Source: CAWUKT01 sp963923035 (GTDB lineage: Bacteria > Bacteroidota > Bacteroidia > J057 > JADKCL01). From it: a stretch of 30,937 nt of DNA. The DNA is taken from assembly GCA_963923035.1 (NCBI GenBank), contig CAWUKT010000082.1, forward strand, positions 1-30,937, in the 5' to 3' direction. Shown one piece after another: positions 1 to 7,780 of the stretch. Both the position numbers and the translations under genes were made by a program. Each line of letters begins with the position of its first letter. Positions within the stretch are counted from its first letter, which is position 1. The notes beneath the pieces were generated by a model that made no database searches, had not been told where the DNA came from, and worked only from the letters and a program-made list of their open reading frames with translations.

Positions 1-94
1 GTCCAGAACCGCGATAGCCGAGTTTCAGACTCGGAAAGCCGGGTCCAGAACCGCGATGGTCGAGTCCGAGACTCGGAAAACCGAGTCCAGAACC
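1..94. repeat. 42-bp tandem repeat, two copies plus a partial third
   Basis: Copies begin at 1, 43 and 85, each opening with GTCCAGAACC. The first two run 42 bp with about 85% identity; the third decays after about 10 bp. Each copy contains an imperfect dyad: CCGAGT...ACTCGG in copy 1 and CGAGTC-CGA-GACTCG in copy 2. The length is a multiple of 21, and the + frame reads as seven-residue units such as VSDSESR. This resembles the 21-bp array near the right end (30676-30885). The array is probably truncated by the window edge. I see no credible gene here. Confidence 0.85.
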
Positions 95-310
95 AAAAGT
101 TGGGACCTGGGAAGCCCAAGGCCAAGCCTATGCCGGGCGATCCCATTCCAAAGGAGTAAACCGCCCTCCCAGTCAACTCCATTGCCCCACCTCCCAAACA
201 AACACATTCTCCATTTTCCCCCTTCCTATCCCCTCCGCTCTCTCCCTTCCCACCCCAACATTGCGGCCAGCGCGAGAAAAGGCTAACTTCCTTCCTCATC
301 CTTGAACAGC
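95..310. other. Intergenic stretch with no recognised gene
   Basis: This stretch is C/T-rich on the + strand, especially 150-290. Small open frames on both strands look random. A weak TAACTTCC resemblance to the -7 box lies near 283-290, ahead of the first gene. I see no RNA gene or terminator. Confidence 0.6.
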
Positions 311-1258
311 ATGGACACAAGCAAAATCTTGATCGTGGGAATCGGCGGCGTTGGGGGCTATTTCGGGGGGCTCCTCGCCCGACAGTACCGGGACCGGGGG
401 GACGTGGAGGTCTATTTCCTGTCGCGGGGAGCCAACCTGCGGCAGATCCAGGCCGAGGGGCTAAAGGTCGTCGACGATCAACGGGAATTTGTGGCGCATC
501 CGGAGCGGGCCTCGGACGATGCCCGGGACTTTGGTACCGTGGATTATGTCCTTCTCTGCACCAAGACCTACCATTTGCCCGAGACCATTCCCCAAATCCT
601 TCCCTGCCTCCACGGCCAGACCGTGGTGATTCCCCTCCAAAATGGCGTGGACAACCGGGCAGCCATTTCCCCCTCCCTGCCCGCTCAACTCGTCACGGAT
701 GGCTGCGTCTACCTCATTTCGCGGCTGGATCGCCCCGGCTCCATTGTCAAAAAGGGCCAGGTGGGTTCTCTGTTCTTCGGGTTGGACCAATTCAACGATC
801 CCCGGCTCGACCATTTGCAGGCACTGCTGCTGGGGGCGGCCATCCAATCGGAATTGCGACCGGACATCAGCAAGGTCATCTGGGAAAAGTTCATTTTCCT
901 CTCCTCCATTGCTACGGCGACCACGTATTTCGATGCCCTGATCCATCCCATCCTGGACCAACCGGAACGGCGGGTCATGTTGACCCAATTGATTCAGGAA
1001 GTGACGGGCTTGGCGGTGGAAAAAGGCATCTCCATCGGGGCCCATCAATCGGAGCGGGTCGTGGGCATCCTGTCCGGGCTGCCCCCCGAAGCCACTTCAT
1101 CGATGCACACGGACTTTCAGCTGGGGAAGGAAAAAACGGAATTGGAGAGTCTGACGGGGTATGTGGTGCGGGAAGGGAAACGAATGGGCGTGGGGGTGGC
1201 GACCTTTGAACTGATGTATAACCATATTCAGGAGGGCCTGTCCAAGCCTACACCCTGA
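311..1258 (+). CDS. Ketopantoate reductase (PanE/ApbA)-family NADP-dependent oxidoreductase
   Basis: The family reduces 2-dehydropantoate to pantoate with NADPH in pantothenate/CoA synthesis, in the cytosol. Residues 6-20 form the Rossmann loop (ILIVGIGGVGGYFGG). LQNGVDN at 109-115 carries the conserved Asn (N111). WEKF at 191-194 supplies the catalytic Lys (K193), and KTELESLTGY around 275-284 the conserved Glu. The length of 315 aa is normal. An ATG start at 311 is preferred to an in-frame TTG at 302 because the protein then opens directly into the first beta strand. The two Asn residues that follow the catalytic Lys in E. coli PanE (K+4 and K+8) are Leu and Ala here, so this may be a family member with another 2-oxo-acid substrate. 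It stands alone, 37 bp before the VOC gene. Confidence 0.85.
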   Translation: MDTSKILIVGIGGVGGYFGGLLARQYRDRGDVEVYFLSRGANLRQIQAEGLKVVDDQREFVAHPERASDDARDFGTVDYVLLCTKTYHLPETIPQILPCLHGQTVVIPLQNGVDNRAAISPSLPAQLVTDGCVYLISRLDRPGSIVKKGQVGSLFFGLDQFNDPRLDHLQALLLGAAIQSELRPDISKVIWEKFIFLSSIATATTYFDALIHPILDQPERRVMLTQLIQEVTGLAVEKGISIGAHQSERVVGILSGLPPEATSSMHTDFQLGKEKTELESLTGYVVREGKRMGVGVATFELMYNHIQEGLSKPTP

Positions 1259-1295
1259 CCAGCTATTATTTCATTCACCCAATCCATCAAAAATC

Positions 1296-1646
1296 ATGAA
1301 AAAAAGAGTCGTCCATTTCGAAATCGGTTGCAGCGACATTGAGAAGACCTCGGAGTTTTACCGGGCGGTGTTTGATTGGAAGATGCAGCAACACGGAAAC
1401 TCGGCCTTCCTCGAGACCGATCCGGAAAACAGTATCAGCGGCCACCTCAATCAATTGGGGCCGGATGACCCACAAAATTACGTCACCGTTTATATCGAGA
1501 CCGATTCCCTGGAGTCGGATTTGAAGGCGATTGAAGCTCACGGGGGCAATATCTTTGTCGGTCCCATCCAACTTCCCGACGGCCGTTCATTTGCGTGGTT
1601 CGAAGATGTCGCCGGGAATAAGCTGGGGCTGATCACCCCGTCCTAG
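1296..1646 (+). CDS. VOC-superfamily (glyoxalase/bleomycin resistance-like) protein
   Basis: A 116-residue single-domain protein. It begins with the typical first beta strand and helix of the vicinal oxygen chelate fold (VHFEIGCSDIEKTSEFYRAVFDW, split here as VHFEIGCSDIEKT then SEFYRAVFDW), and ends with FAWFEDVAGNKLGLI, the usual last strand 'DPxGNxxGL'. A middle segment, VTVYIETDSLE, matches the third motif. Such proteins bind a metal through residues from paired beta-alpha-beta-beta-beta modules and usually act as dimers. The substrate cannot be told from sequence, and not all metal ligands are obvious. The gene starts 37 bp after the KPR-like gene on the same strand and could share its transcript. 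Confidence 0.82.
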   Translation: MKKRVVHFEIGCSDIEKTSEFYRAVFDWKMQQHGNSAFLETDPENSISGHLNQLGPDDPQNYVTVYIETDSLESDLKAIEAHGGNIFVGPIQLPDGRSFAWFEDVAGNKLGLITPS

Positions 1647-1689
1647 TTCGCCCCTTCCCTCCTGCTGCTCATGGAATTCCAACTAGCGG

Positions 1690-1720
1690 TTTGGCATTTG
1701 GGATAGGAAAACTAACTTTG
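1690..1720 (+). promoter_or_regulatory. Bacteroidota-type promoter for the glycosyltransferase gene
   Basis: TTTG at 1690-1693 is followed after exactly 19 nt by TAACTTTG at 1713-1720. This matches the Bacteroidota -33/-7 consensus TTTG-N19-TAnnTTTG completely. Transcription would start around 1724-1726. That lies downstream of the TTG at 1691, so translation should start at the GTG at 1745 rather than at the TTG. Confidence 0.7.
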
Positions 1721-1744
1721 CCGGGAAATACAATTGTAGAAAGC

Positions 1745-2527
1745 GTGATCAACGGAAAGAAAGTAGTGGTCGTGATGCCGGCCTACAATGCCGAATCGAC
1801 CTTGCAAAAGACGTACGACGAGATTCCCTTTGACATCGTGGATGAGGTGGTGCTGGTCGACGACCGCAGCAAGGACAATACCGCCGATCTGGGCCGGGAA
1901 CTGGGAATTCAGCGGGTCGTGGTGCACGACGTCAACAAAGGCTACGGCGGCAACCAGAAGACTTGCTACGCGAATGCCCTCGACGCCGGGGCGGACATTG
2001 TGATCATGCTCCACCCCGACTACCAGTACACGCCGCTGTTGATCGAGGCGATGGCCTTCCCGATTGCCCACGGGCTCTTCCCCGTGATGCTCGGCTCGCG
2101 GATCCTCGGCAAGGGTGCCCTCCGTGGCGGCATGCCCATGTACAAGTACATCGCCAACCGCTTCCTCACCGCCTTCCAGAACATCCTCATGGGCCAGAAA
2201 CTGGCCGAGTACCATACGGGTTACCGCGCATTTTCCCGCGAAATCCTCGAATCCCTGCCCCTCGCTGAGAACTCGGACGATTTCGTCTTCGACAACGAAA
2301 TGCTGGGCCAGATTGCCTACGCGGGCTTTACCATCGGGGAAGTGACCTGTCCCACCAAGTATTTCCCCGAAGCCTCCTCCATTAATTTCCGCCGCTCTGT
2401 CAAATACGGCCTCGGCGTGCTCCGCGTCTCGATGACCTACCGCCTCAACAAATGGGGCCTGATGAAGTCGAAAATCTTTAACCTGAAGCAAGGCGCCAAG
2501 TTGGAGCCGATGCCGGTACAGGGCTGA
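1745..2527 (+). CDS. Family 2 glycosyltransferase (dolichol-phosphate-mannose-synthase-like)
   Basis: This GT-A glycosyltransferase is expected to move a sugar from a nucleotide donor to a lipid phosphate or polysaccharide acceptor at the cytosolic membrane face. The N-terminal strand KVVVVMPAYNAESTL binds the nucleotide. VLVDDRSKDNT is the second GT2 motif, followed by NKGYGGNQKTCY. IVIMLHPDYQYTP supplies the acidic metal-site segment (a D-x-D equivalent). EYHTGYRAFSREIL and NSDDFVFDNEML are typical of the DPM-like subgroup. There are no clear C-terminal membrane helices, so it resembles the soluble single-domain form. With the GTG start it is 260 aa; an upstream in-frame TTG at 1691 would add 18 residues but lies inside the predicted promoter. 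Acceptor and sugar are unknown. Confidence 0.88.
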   Translation: MINGKKVVVVMPAYNAESTLQKTYDEIPFDIVDEVVLVDDRSKDNTADLGRELGIQRVVVHDVNKGYGGNQKTCYANALDAGADIVIMLHPDYQYTPLLIEAMAFPIAHGLFPVMLGSRILGKGALRGGMPMYKYIANRFLTAFQNILMGQKLAEYHTGYRAFSREILESLPLAENSDDFVFDNEMLGQIAYAGFTIGEVTCPTKYFPEASSINFRRSVKYGLGVLRVSMTYRLNKWGLMKSKIFNLKQGAKLEPMPVQG

Positions 2528-2611
2528 GAATCCTTTGCTTACGTGTTTTGTGGGAGCTTCGTGGAAAAGTAATGCTTTTTTTGCGCGCATTTCCCCTCTG
2601 AAACCCCTTCT

Positions 2612-2636
2612 TTTGCAGGGTAACTTACCCTGCAAA
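2612..2636. promoter_or_regulatory. Perfect 25-bp palindrome next to a start codon
   Basis: TTTGCAGGGTAA, one C, then TTACCCTGCAAA: a perfect 12-bp inverted repeat around position 2624. It ends 7 nt before the ATG at 2644, so it covers where a ribosome or a promoter-bound repressor would sit. In RNA it could fold into a 9-bp stem with a 7-nt loop. No T-run follows, so it is not a standard terminator. It may be a repressor operator or a translation-blocking hairpin; the sequence alone does not decide. Confidence 0.75.
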
Positions 2637-2643
2637 TCCTCCC

Positions 2644-4380
2644 ATGAGCAAGAAATCTGCCTCCAAGAAAACGTCCACGCGGAAGAAAATATGGCGTGGC
2701 TTCAAGTACCTGTTGCTGGCCGGGGTGCTCGGCGCGGCCGCCTTTGTCGTTTACGTCCTGCTCCAGGACACACCCGACCGCGACATCTACGACTTTGTGC
2801 CGGAGAAATCGGTCTTTGTCGTTGAAGCAGATGATCCGATCGAGAACTGGAAGTCGCTGAGCAAGACGCCGATGTGGAAGCACCTCAAGAAGAACGAGCT
2901 GTTTGCGGACATCGAGGGCGATGCCAATTTCCTGGACACCCTGATCAACGACAACGAACGCCTGTTTGATTTGATGGCGGGGAAAAAGGTCCTCATCTGC
3001 GCGCAGATGACCAAGGCGGACGACTATGATTTCACCTACCTCGTCGACCTCGAGAAGGGCTCCAAGGTGACCTTCTTCATCGATATTTTCAAACCGATCA
3101 TGTCCGGCGTGGGCTATCCCATGAAGGAGTCGGAGTTGGGGGGCAAAAAGACTTACACGATCAACGACGGCTACGACGATATTTACATGGCCTTCCTGGA
3201 CAATGTGCTGGCAATTTCCTATTCGCAGAAGCTGTTGCTGGGAGTGATTGAGCAGGAGAAAAAGCCGTTTTATTCTAAGAATGCGAATTTCCAACTGGTC
3301 CGGGATGCGTCCTACGACGCCGCCAACCGCTCTTCCATTGGCAAGGTCCACCTGAATTTCGACCAGCTCGATGAGTACATGTCCGTTTTTATGGACGAAG
3401 TCAGCGGGTCCATTCTGGACATTTCCAAGTCGATGCGTTACGCTTCCTTCGACCTCAAGGTCGAGGACGAGTATACCGAGATGGAAGGCCTGGTGTCGGT
3501 GGATTCCGCGAATCCGACTTTGGCGACCGTCCTGCTCCAGCAGGACCGCGGTGAGATCAGCGCCCCCCGCATTCTCCCGACCAATACCTCCTTCCTCCTC
3601 ACCATCGACTTCGACGATTTCAACGACTTCTACGGGTCCATTGGCGAATCCATGAAGGAGGATGCCGATTACAAGGACTTTGAGAAGACGAAAAATACGA
3701 TTGGGAAGCTGTTGGGGGTGAATGCCAATGATCGGAAAAAGGACCGGGCAGAACGGAAGGGCAAAGACAAGGACTATTTCGATTGGTTGGGACAGGAAAT
3801 CGCGTTGGCCATGGTGCCGAAGAATGAAAGTGGCTCGGAACAATCCTATCTGGCGATTTTCCATACGCCCGATTACGCGAATGCCGTCCACGACCTGAGC
3901 CAGATTTCGAAGAAGATCCGCCGGCGCACGCCCGTCAAGTTCAAGGACTACGAATACCGGGGCAAGGACATCCAGTGGTTGGCGATGAAGGGCTTTTTCA
4001 AATTGTTCCTCGGGAAGCTCTTCAAGCAGTTCGACAAGCCCAAGTTTGTGGTGCTGGAAGAGCATGTAGTCTTCAGCAACGATACCTCCGCCATCCACCG
4101 CGTGATCGATGCCTCCATGGCCGAGGAGACGCTGTACGGTGAAACGGGCTACCGCCGCCTCACCCGCGAATTCTCCGACGAATCCAACTACTTCATTTAC
4201 ATGAATTCGGAGCGGCTCTATCCGCATTTACCGAGCTTGCTCGATGCCGAATCCGCGGGCGACCTCCGCAAGAACCGTGAGTACGTGGTTTGTTTCCCGC
4301 AGGTCGGTCTTCAGCTGACCTCGGACGATGACGATGCCTTCGAGACCAAGATCTATTTGGAATACGAAGACCCGAAATAG
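2644..4380 (+). CDS. Membrane-anchored protein of unknown function
   Basis: A 578-residue protein with a basic N-terminus (about residues 1-20, rich in Lys and Ser) followed by one hydrophobic segment at about 22-42 (YLLLAGVLGAAAFVVYVLL). This is a signal anchor placing the bulk in the periplasm. The rest is hydrophilic, rich in Asp, Lys and Glu, with two apparently similar halves. Phrases such as FVPEKSVFVVEADDPIENW and SFLLTIDFDDFNDFYGSI read like beta-strand modules with 'can the residual protein be measured against a bound' segments of the DUF3352-like type. That family link is only an impression. No catalytic motif is visible. The gene is preceded by a perfect palindrome at 2612-2636. 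Its opposite strand carries a 562-codon open frame that is a composition artefact. Confidence 0.8.
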   Translation: MSKKSASKKTSTRKKIWRGFKYLLLAGVLGAAAFVVYVLLQDTPDRDIYDFVPEKSVFVVEADDPIENWKSLSKTPMWKHLKKNELFADIEGDANFLDTLINDNERLFDLMAGKKVLICAQMTKADDYDFTYLVDLEKGSKVTFFIDIFKPIMSGVGYPMKESELGGKKTYTINDGYDDIYMAFLDNVLAISYSQKLLLGVIEQEKKPFYSKNANFQLVRDASYDAANRSSIGKVHLNFDQLDEYMSVFMDEVSGSILDISKSMRYASFDLKVEDEYTEMEGLVSVDSANPTLATVLLQQDRGEISAPRILPTNTSFLLTIDFDDFNDFYGSIGESMKEDADYKDFEKTKNTIGKLLGVNANDRKKDRAERKGKDKDYFDWLGQEIALAMVPKNESGSEQSYLAIFHTPDYANAVHDLSQISKKIRRRTPVKFKDYEYRGKDIQWLAMKGFFKLFLGKLFKQFDKPKFVVLEEHVVFSNDTSAIHRVIDASMAEETLYGETGYRRLTREFSDESNYFIYMNSERLYPHLPSLLDAESAGDLRKNREYVVCFPQVGLQLTSDDDDAFETKIYLEYEDPK

Positions 4381-4496
4381 GATCTTTTTCCCTGATTTAT
4401 TGCCATTCCTGCTCCAAAAGGCTTGGATAAGAACCCTCTATGGTTGAACTTTGTCCTACTACCATTGAATTTTCTTTTACAAGCAATAAATCTATT

Positions 4497-4940
4497 ATGA
4501 AAAACCTACGCATGATTGTTCTGTTCCTGGTTGCCGCTGCTATGGTAACGGGATGTGCCAACACTGAAAAGATCATCACCAAGAAAGATGGCCGTTGGCA
4601 AATTACTACTTCTACTTTCGAAACCTATGACAATGGGGTTCTGGATGAGTCAGGAGATTGGGAGTCCCCTCAGTTTGTGACCTTCAATTCCGATGGCACC
4701 GCCACTTACGAAGACCCCAATGATAGCAGCTTCGCTGATTATACTGTCACCTGGTCCTACGACGGTGACAATGACCGCATGACCATCAATGAATCCTACG
4801 AAACACAAGGTTTCAGCCTGACCGCGACCTACGTTTTTGATGTGCTGGAGTCCAGCAACAATGACCAGAGCTGGTTCTCTTCCAACGAAGACGGCAGCCT
4901 CCGTCTGGACCTCCGCTGGGAACTCAGCCGCGCCGACTGA
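4497..4940 (+). CDS. Small lipoprotein, lipocalin-like/META-type beta-sheet candidate
   Basis: The protein begins MKNLRMIVLFLVAAAMVTGC, a signal peptide with lipobox VTGC at 17-20, so it is probably lipid-anchored and exported. The mature 128 residues are acidic. They contain strands alternating with 'DG' turns (KKDGRWQITT, FNSDGTATYEDP, YDGDNDRMTI, DLRWELSR), the pattern of small Bacteroidota lipoproteins with a lipocalin-like barrel. That fold is inferred. The ATG at 4497 is chosen over an in-frame ATG at 4440 because it starts the signal peptide directly. The gene is less GC-rich than its neighbours and ends at a strong terminator. Confidence 0.75.
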   Translation: MKNLRMIVLFLVAAAMVTGCANTEKIITKKDGRWQITTSTFETYDNGVLDESGDWESPQFVTFNSDGTATYEDPNDSSFADYTVTWSYDGDNDRMTINESYETQGFSLTATYVFDVLESSNNDQSWFSSNEDGSLRLDLRWELSRAD

Positions 4941-4965
4941 TCCCGTCAGGACCATATAAAATATC

Positions 4966-4993
4966 GCCCGGTCGTCTTGGCCGGGCTTTTTTT
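4966..4993 (+). terminator. Rho-independent terminator after the lipoprotein gene
   Basis: GCCCGG (4966-4971) pairs with CCGGGC (4981-4986), extended by two further inner pairs including a G-T wobble. Seven T follow at 4987-4993. The T-run overlaps the stop codon of the convergent SBBP gene. On the other strand the hairpin is followed by an AT-rich segment, so it may work both ways. Confidence 0.85.
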
Positions 4994-7598
4994 ATCGCTT
5001 GATCCAGGATTCGGTCCAGCGAAGGCCCTTTGTGGATCGGCACTGGATATGGTAGATTCCGGCGGGCCAATCCGTGGATTCGGGTATGGTCCAGGTGCCG
5101 GGGCCCGGGTAGGTCTGGTCCATGAATTGGCGGCCCAGGTTGTCGGTGATTTGGAGTTGTACTTGGGCGGAAATGGGAACCCGCAGTTGGAGAGGGGCGT
5201 TGGCGGCGGAGGGGTTGGGGAAAATGACCGGGAGGGCGTGGGCGCCGGATATGCTGGCGACGACCACATTGGAATGGATGGTCTCACCATCGGGGGTCCT
5301 GGCCGCAAGGCGGTAGCGGTAGTCCTGGTCGGGATACAAGCTACGGTCGACGTAGCTCCGTTGGTTCACCGCGAAGCGGTGAAGTTCCGCAAACTCTTCC
5401 TCCTCCCCCATTCTTTCCAGCCACAGCTCATTCATTTCCAATGCATTGTCCTGCTCCACCTCCAGTACTACCCCATTTTCAATTCCCTTCAATACCAACC
5501 GCAATCCCTCCACAGGCAACACCAACTCTTCGATGCAAATGTGGAACATGATCAGGTCCTGGGAACCGGCAAAGGTGCTTTGGAAAGCACTGGCAGTCGG
5601 GAAATTGGAACTGGTCGTCCACCCTGTTCCCCAAAAACATCCCGCATCCACGACCAGGCTGTGGCCAAATTCCTGCCCGGAACCGCCGATATAGGTCGAA
5701 TGCAACATGGAGGTTCCATCCTCGGAGATCACCGAAACCGTGGCGTCATTACTGCCGCTGTTGAAGGTGCGGAAAGCGCCGGTTGAGGTCGGGAAATTGC
5801 CGGAAAAAGAATTGGAAGCGTAGTAGATATTGTTGGCCACATCGAAGGCAAAGTCTCCATCGCCGTATTCACCGCCGGTTCCTCCCAGGTAGCTGGCCCA
5901 CATCAAATTTCCGTTGGAATTGAACTTGGCCATGCCCACATCAGCTCCTCCCCCCGAGTAGAAGGGATCAAATACCCCCGTTGTCACCGGAAAATCCGAA
6001 GAGCTGGTCCTCCCGGACATGTAGATATTCCCGGCCGGATCGATGCCGCAGCCCCTCGCCTGGTCATTTCCCGTCCCCCCAAAATAGGTGCTGAAGACAA
6101 GGGTTCCCGTCGAATCAAACTTCATCAGGACCATGTCGTTGCTTCCCGCGTGGAGAGTTTGGTGGGCATTTTGAACCGGGAAATTCGCACTCAGGGCCAC
6201 TCCGGAGATGTACATATTGGCAGAATCATCAATGGCGACGCCATAAAGGGCATCAGAGGCGCTCCCCCCGGCATAGGTCGAAAATACTGGTTGGCCATTC
6301 GGAGTAAAGCGGGCTACAAACCCATCGTTGCTGCCGCCGGGCGCGGTTTGGAAAGCCGGCCCCAGAACGGGGAAATTGCTTCCCTGGGTATACCCCGCCA
6401 GGGTAATGAAATTGGCCGCATCTACTTCGACTTCCCGGCCTTCATCCAGCGAGGTACTGCCAAAATAGGTCGACCAAACCTGAAATCCGCTGCTGTTCAG
6501 CTTGACGAGCCCTACGGAATAGGTTCCCCCCGGATAACTGTTTTGGAAAGCTCCCGCCGTAATGGGAAAGGTCCCTCCTTTCGTTCTCCCGCTGACAATG
6601 ATGTCATCGTTGTTGTCGATTGCCATGCTAAAGGCGTAGTCTTCGCAGGAACCGCCGTAATAGGTCGCCCAAATCCGACTCCCATTCGTGGCGTCCATTT
6701 TCACCACCACATAATCGTCGCTGCCGCCCCCAAGTCCGCAACCGCCCGAAACCGTCGTTTGGAAGGCTCCCGGGCTCACCGGGAAGTCTGTACTGGGCGA
6801 TTTCCCGACCACCACCAGGTCCCCCTGGCTGTCTCGTCGAATTTCCTCGCCCCGGTCGGAGGAGGAACCGCCAAAGTAGGTGCTCCAGACGAGAACCATG
6901 GGGTCAATGACCAAAGTCTGGGTGGGATCAAAGGAGGCAGTTTGGAAGTGGAGAATGCTGTCGGAAAGGGAAAAGGTGGTCTCAATCGGACGCGAAGGGA
7001 GGGTTTGGTAGGAAAAAGGGGCTTCTTCCCGTAGGGTCCCGGTGGGCAGGGCCATGTCCAGGGCGCCATCGGATAGGATGCGGAGGAGTTCCGGGTGGGA
7101 CACCCGGAGTTGGATCAGCTCGGGCGAAGCGCCCGGGTGGACGATGAACTCATATTTGAGTTCACGGGGTGAGACCTGCCACCGCAGGTCAACGCCTTCC
7201 CAGATATTCTTCAGGACCAATTCCCGGTAGCTGCGGACTTCTGTCACCCCCTCCGGACAATGACCGAGGTAATAGTTGCTGTATCCTGGCTCGGCTCCTT
7301 GCATTTCCATTTCTCCAACACTCCCTCCCACAAAGTCGAAATCCAGTCGAAAGGCTTCGTACTGCAGGCTGTCTTTTTTATGGCCGACATAGCTGAAGCC
7401 ATTGGTCCGCTGGAACACCTGAAAGCCTCCGGCCTGGAACCGAAACAGAACATCGGTCCTTAAATCGCCTTCGGTGTCGATGATTTGCCCTTTGTTTTCT
7501 TCCCAACCTCCCGCAAACAGGGAAGTCGTAGCCAAAAGGAAAATGGACAGGATACCTGCTCCTGAATAGGTAAAAAGGCGGATAAATGAACGTTTCAT
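4992..7598 (-). CDS. Secreted SBBP-repeat beta-propeller protein with T9SS sorting domain
   Basis: An 868-residue exported protein. Residues 1-29 are a signal peptide. Residues 30-235 form an N-terminal domain often seen before SBBP repeats (it opens WEENKGQI). From about 237 to 690 there are seven repeats of about 60-65 residues with the pattern [WF][SA]TYxGG...DxxxNxYxSGxTxSxxFPxxxxAFQ, as in SBBP propellers. A fibronectin-like segment follows (about 695-785), then a type A T9SS C-terminal domain from FPNPSAANAP to the end WTESWIKR. It is expected to pass the Sec pathway and then T9SS to the cell surface or medium. The function is probably adhesion or surface structure; no catalytic residues are evident. 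It is divergent from the threonine aldolase gene and convergent with the lipoprotein gene. Confidence 0.9.
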   Translation of the reverse strand: MKRSFIRLFTYSGAGILSIFLLATTSLFAGGWEENKGQIIDTEGDLRTDVLFRFQAGGFQVFQRTNGFSYVGHKKDSLQYEAFRLDFDFVGGSVGEMEMQGAEPGYSNYYLGHCPEGVTEVRSYRELVLKNIWEGVDLRWQVSPRELKYEFIVHPGASPELIQLRVSHPELLRILSDGALDMALPTGTLREEAPFSYQTLPSRPIETTFSLSDSILHFQTASFDPTQTLVIDPMVLVWSTYFGGSSSDRGEEIRRDSQGDLVVVGKSPSTDFPVSPGAFQTTVSGGCGLGGGSDDYVVVKMDATNGSRIWATYYGGSCEDYAFSMAIDNNDDIIVSGRTKGGTFPITAGAFQNSYPGGTYSVGLVKLNSSGFQVWSTYFGSTSLDEGREVEVDAANFITLAGYTQGSNFPVLGPAFQTAPGGSNDGFVARFTPNGQPVFSTYAGGSASDALYGVAIDDSANMYISGVALSANFPVQNAHQTLHAGSNDMVLMKFDSTGTLVFSTYFGGTGNDQARGCGIDPAGNIYMSGRTSSSDFPVTTGVFDPFYSGGGADVGMAKFNSNGNLMWASYLGGTGGEYGDGDFAFDVANNIYYASNSFSGNFPTSTGAFRTFNSGSNDATVSVISEDGTSMLHSTYIGGSGQEFGHSLVVDAGCFWGTGWTTSSNFPTASAFQSTFAGSQDLIMFHICIEELVLPVEGLRLVLKGIENGVVLEVEQDNALEMNELWLERMGEEEEFAELHRFAVNQRSYVDRSLYPDQDYRYRLAARTPDGETIHSNVVVASISGAHALPVIFPNPSAANAPLQLRVPISAQVQLQITDNLGRQFMDQTYPGPGTWTIPESTDWPAGIYHIQCRSTKGLRWTESWIKR

Positions 7599-7780
7599 AC
7601 AGCGTTTCGATTGATTGACACTTCAAAGTAAGGTAAAGTTTAGCCGGGAAGAACAGCTTCAAGGTTAAATTTAGGTTACGCTCAAGGGAGATGACCAAAA
7701 GGAGCAAAAATGCATCTTCAGGTTCTCCTTTGGAGGTGCTCCTTTACCCACTCCTTCCATTTTTCCCTTAACTTGCCCCC

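Noticed and set aside
1..94. CRISPR-like array at the left end
   Set aside because: Copies are directly adjacent without unique spacers, and no cas genes are present.
2539..4227. 562-codon open frame on the minus strand opposite the membrane-anchored protein gene
   Set aside because: It is antisense to a gene with a clear signal anchor, has low-complexity hydrophobic and His-rich content with no domain, and arises from codon bias on the coding strand.
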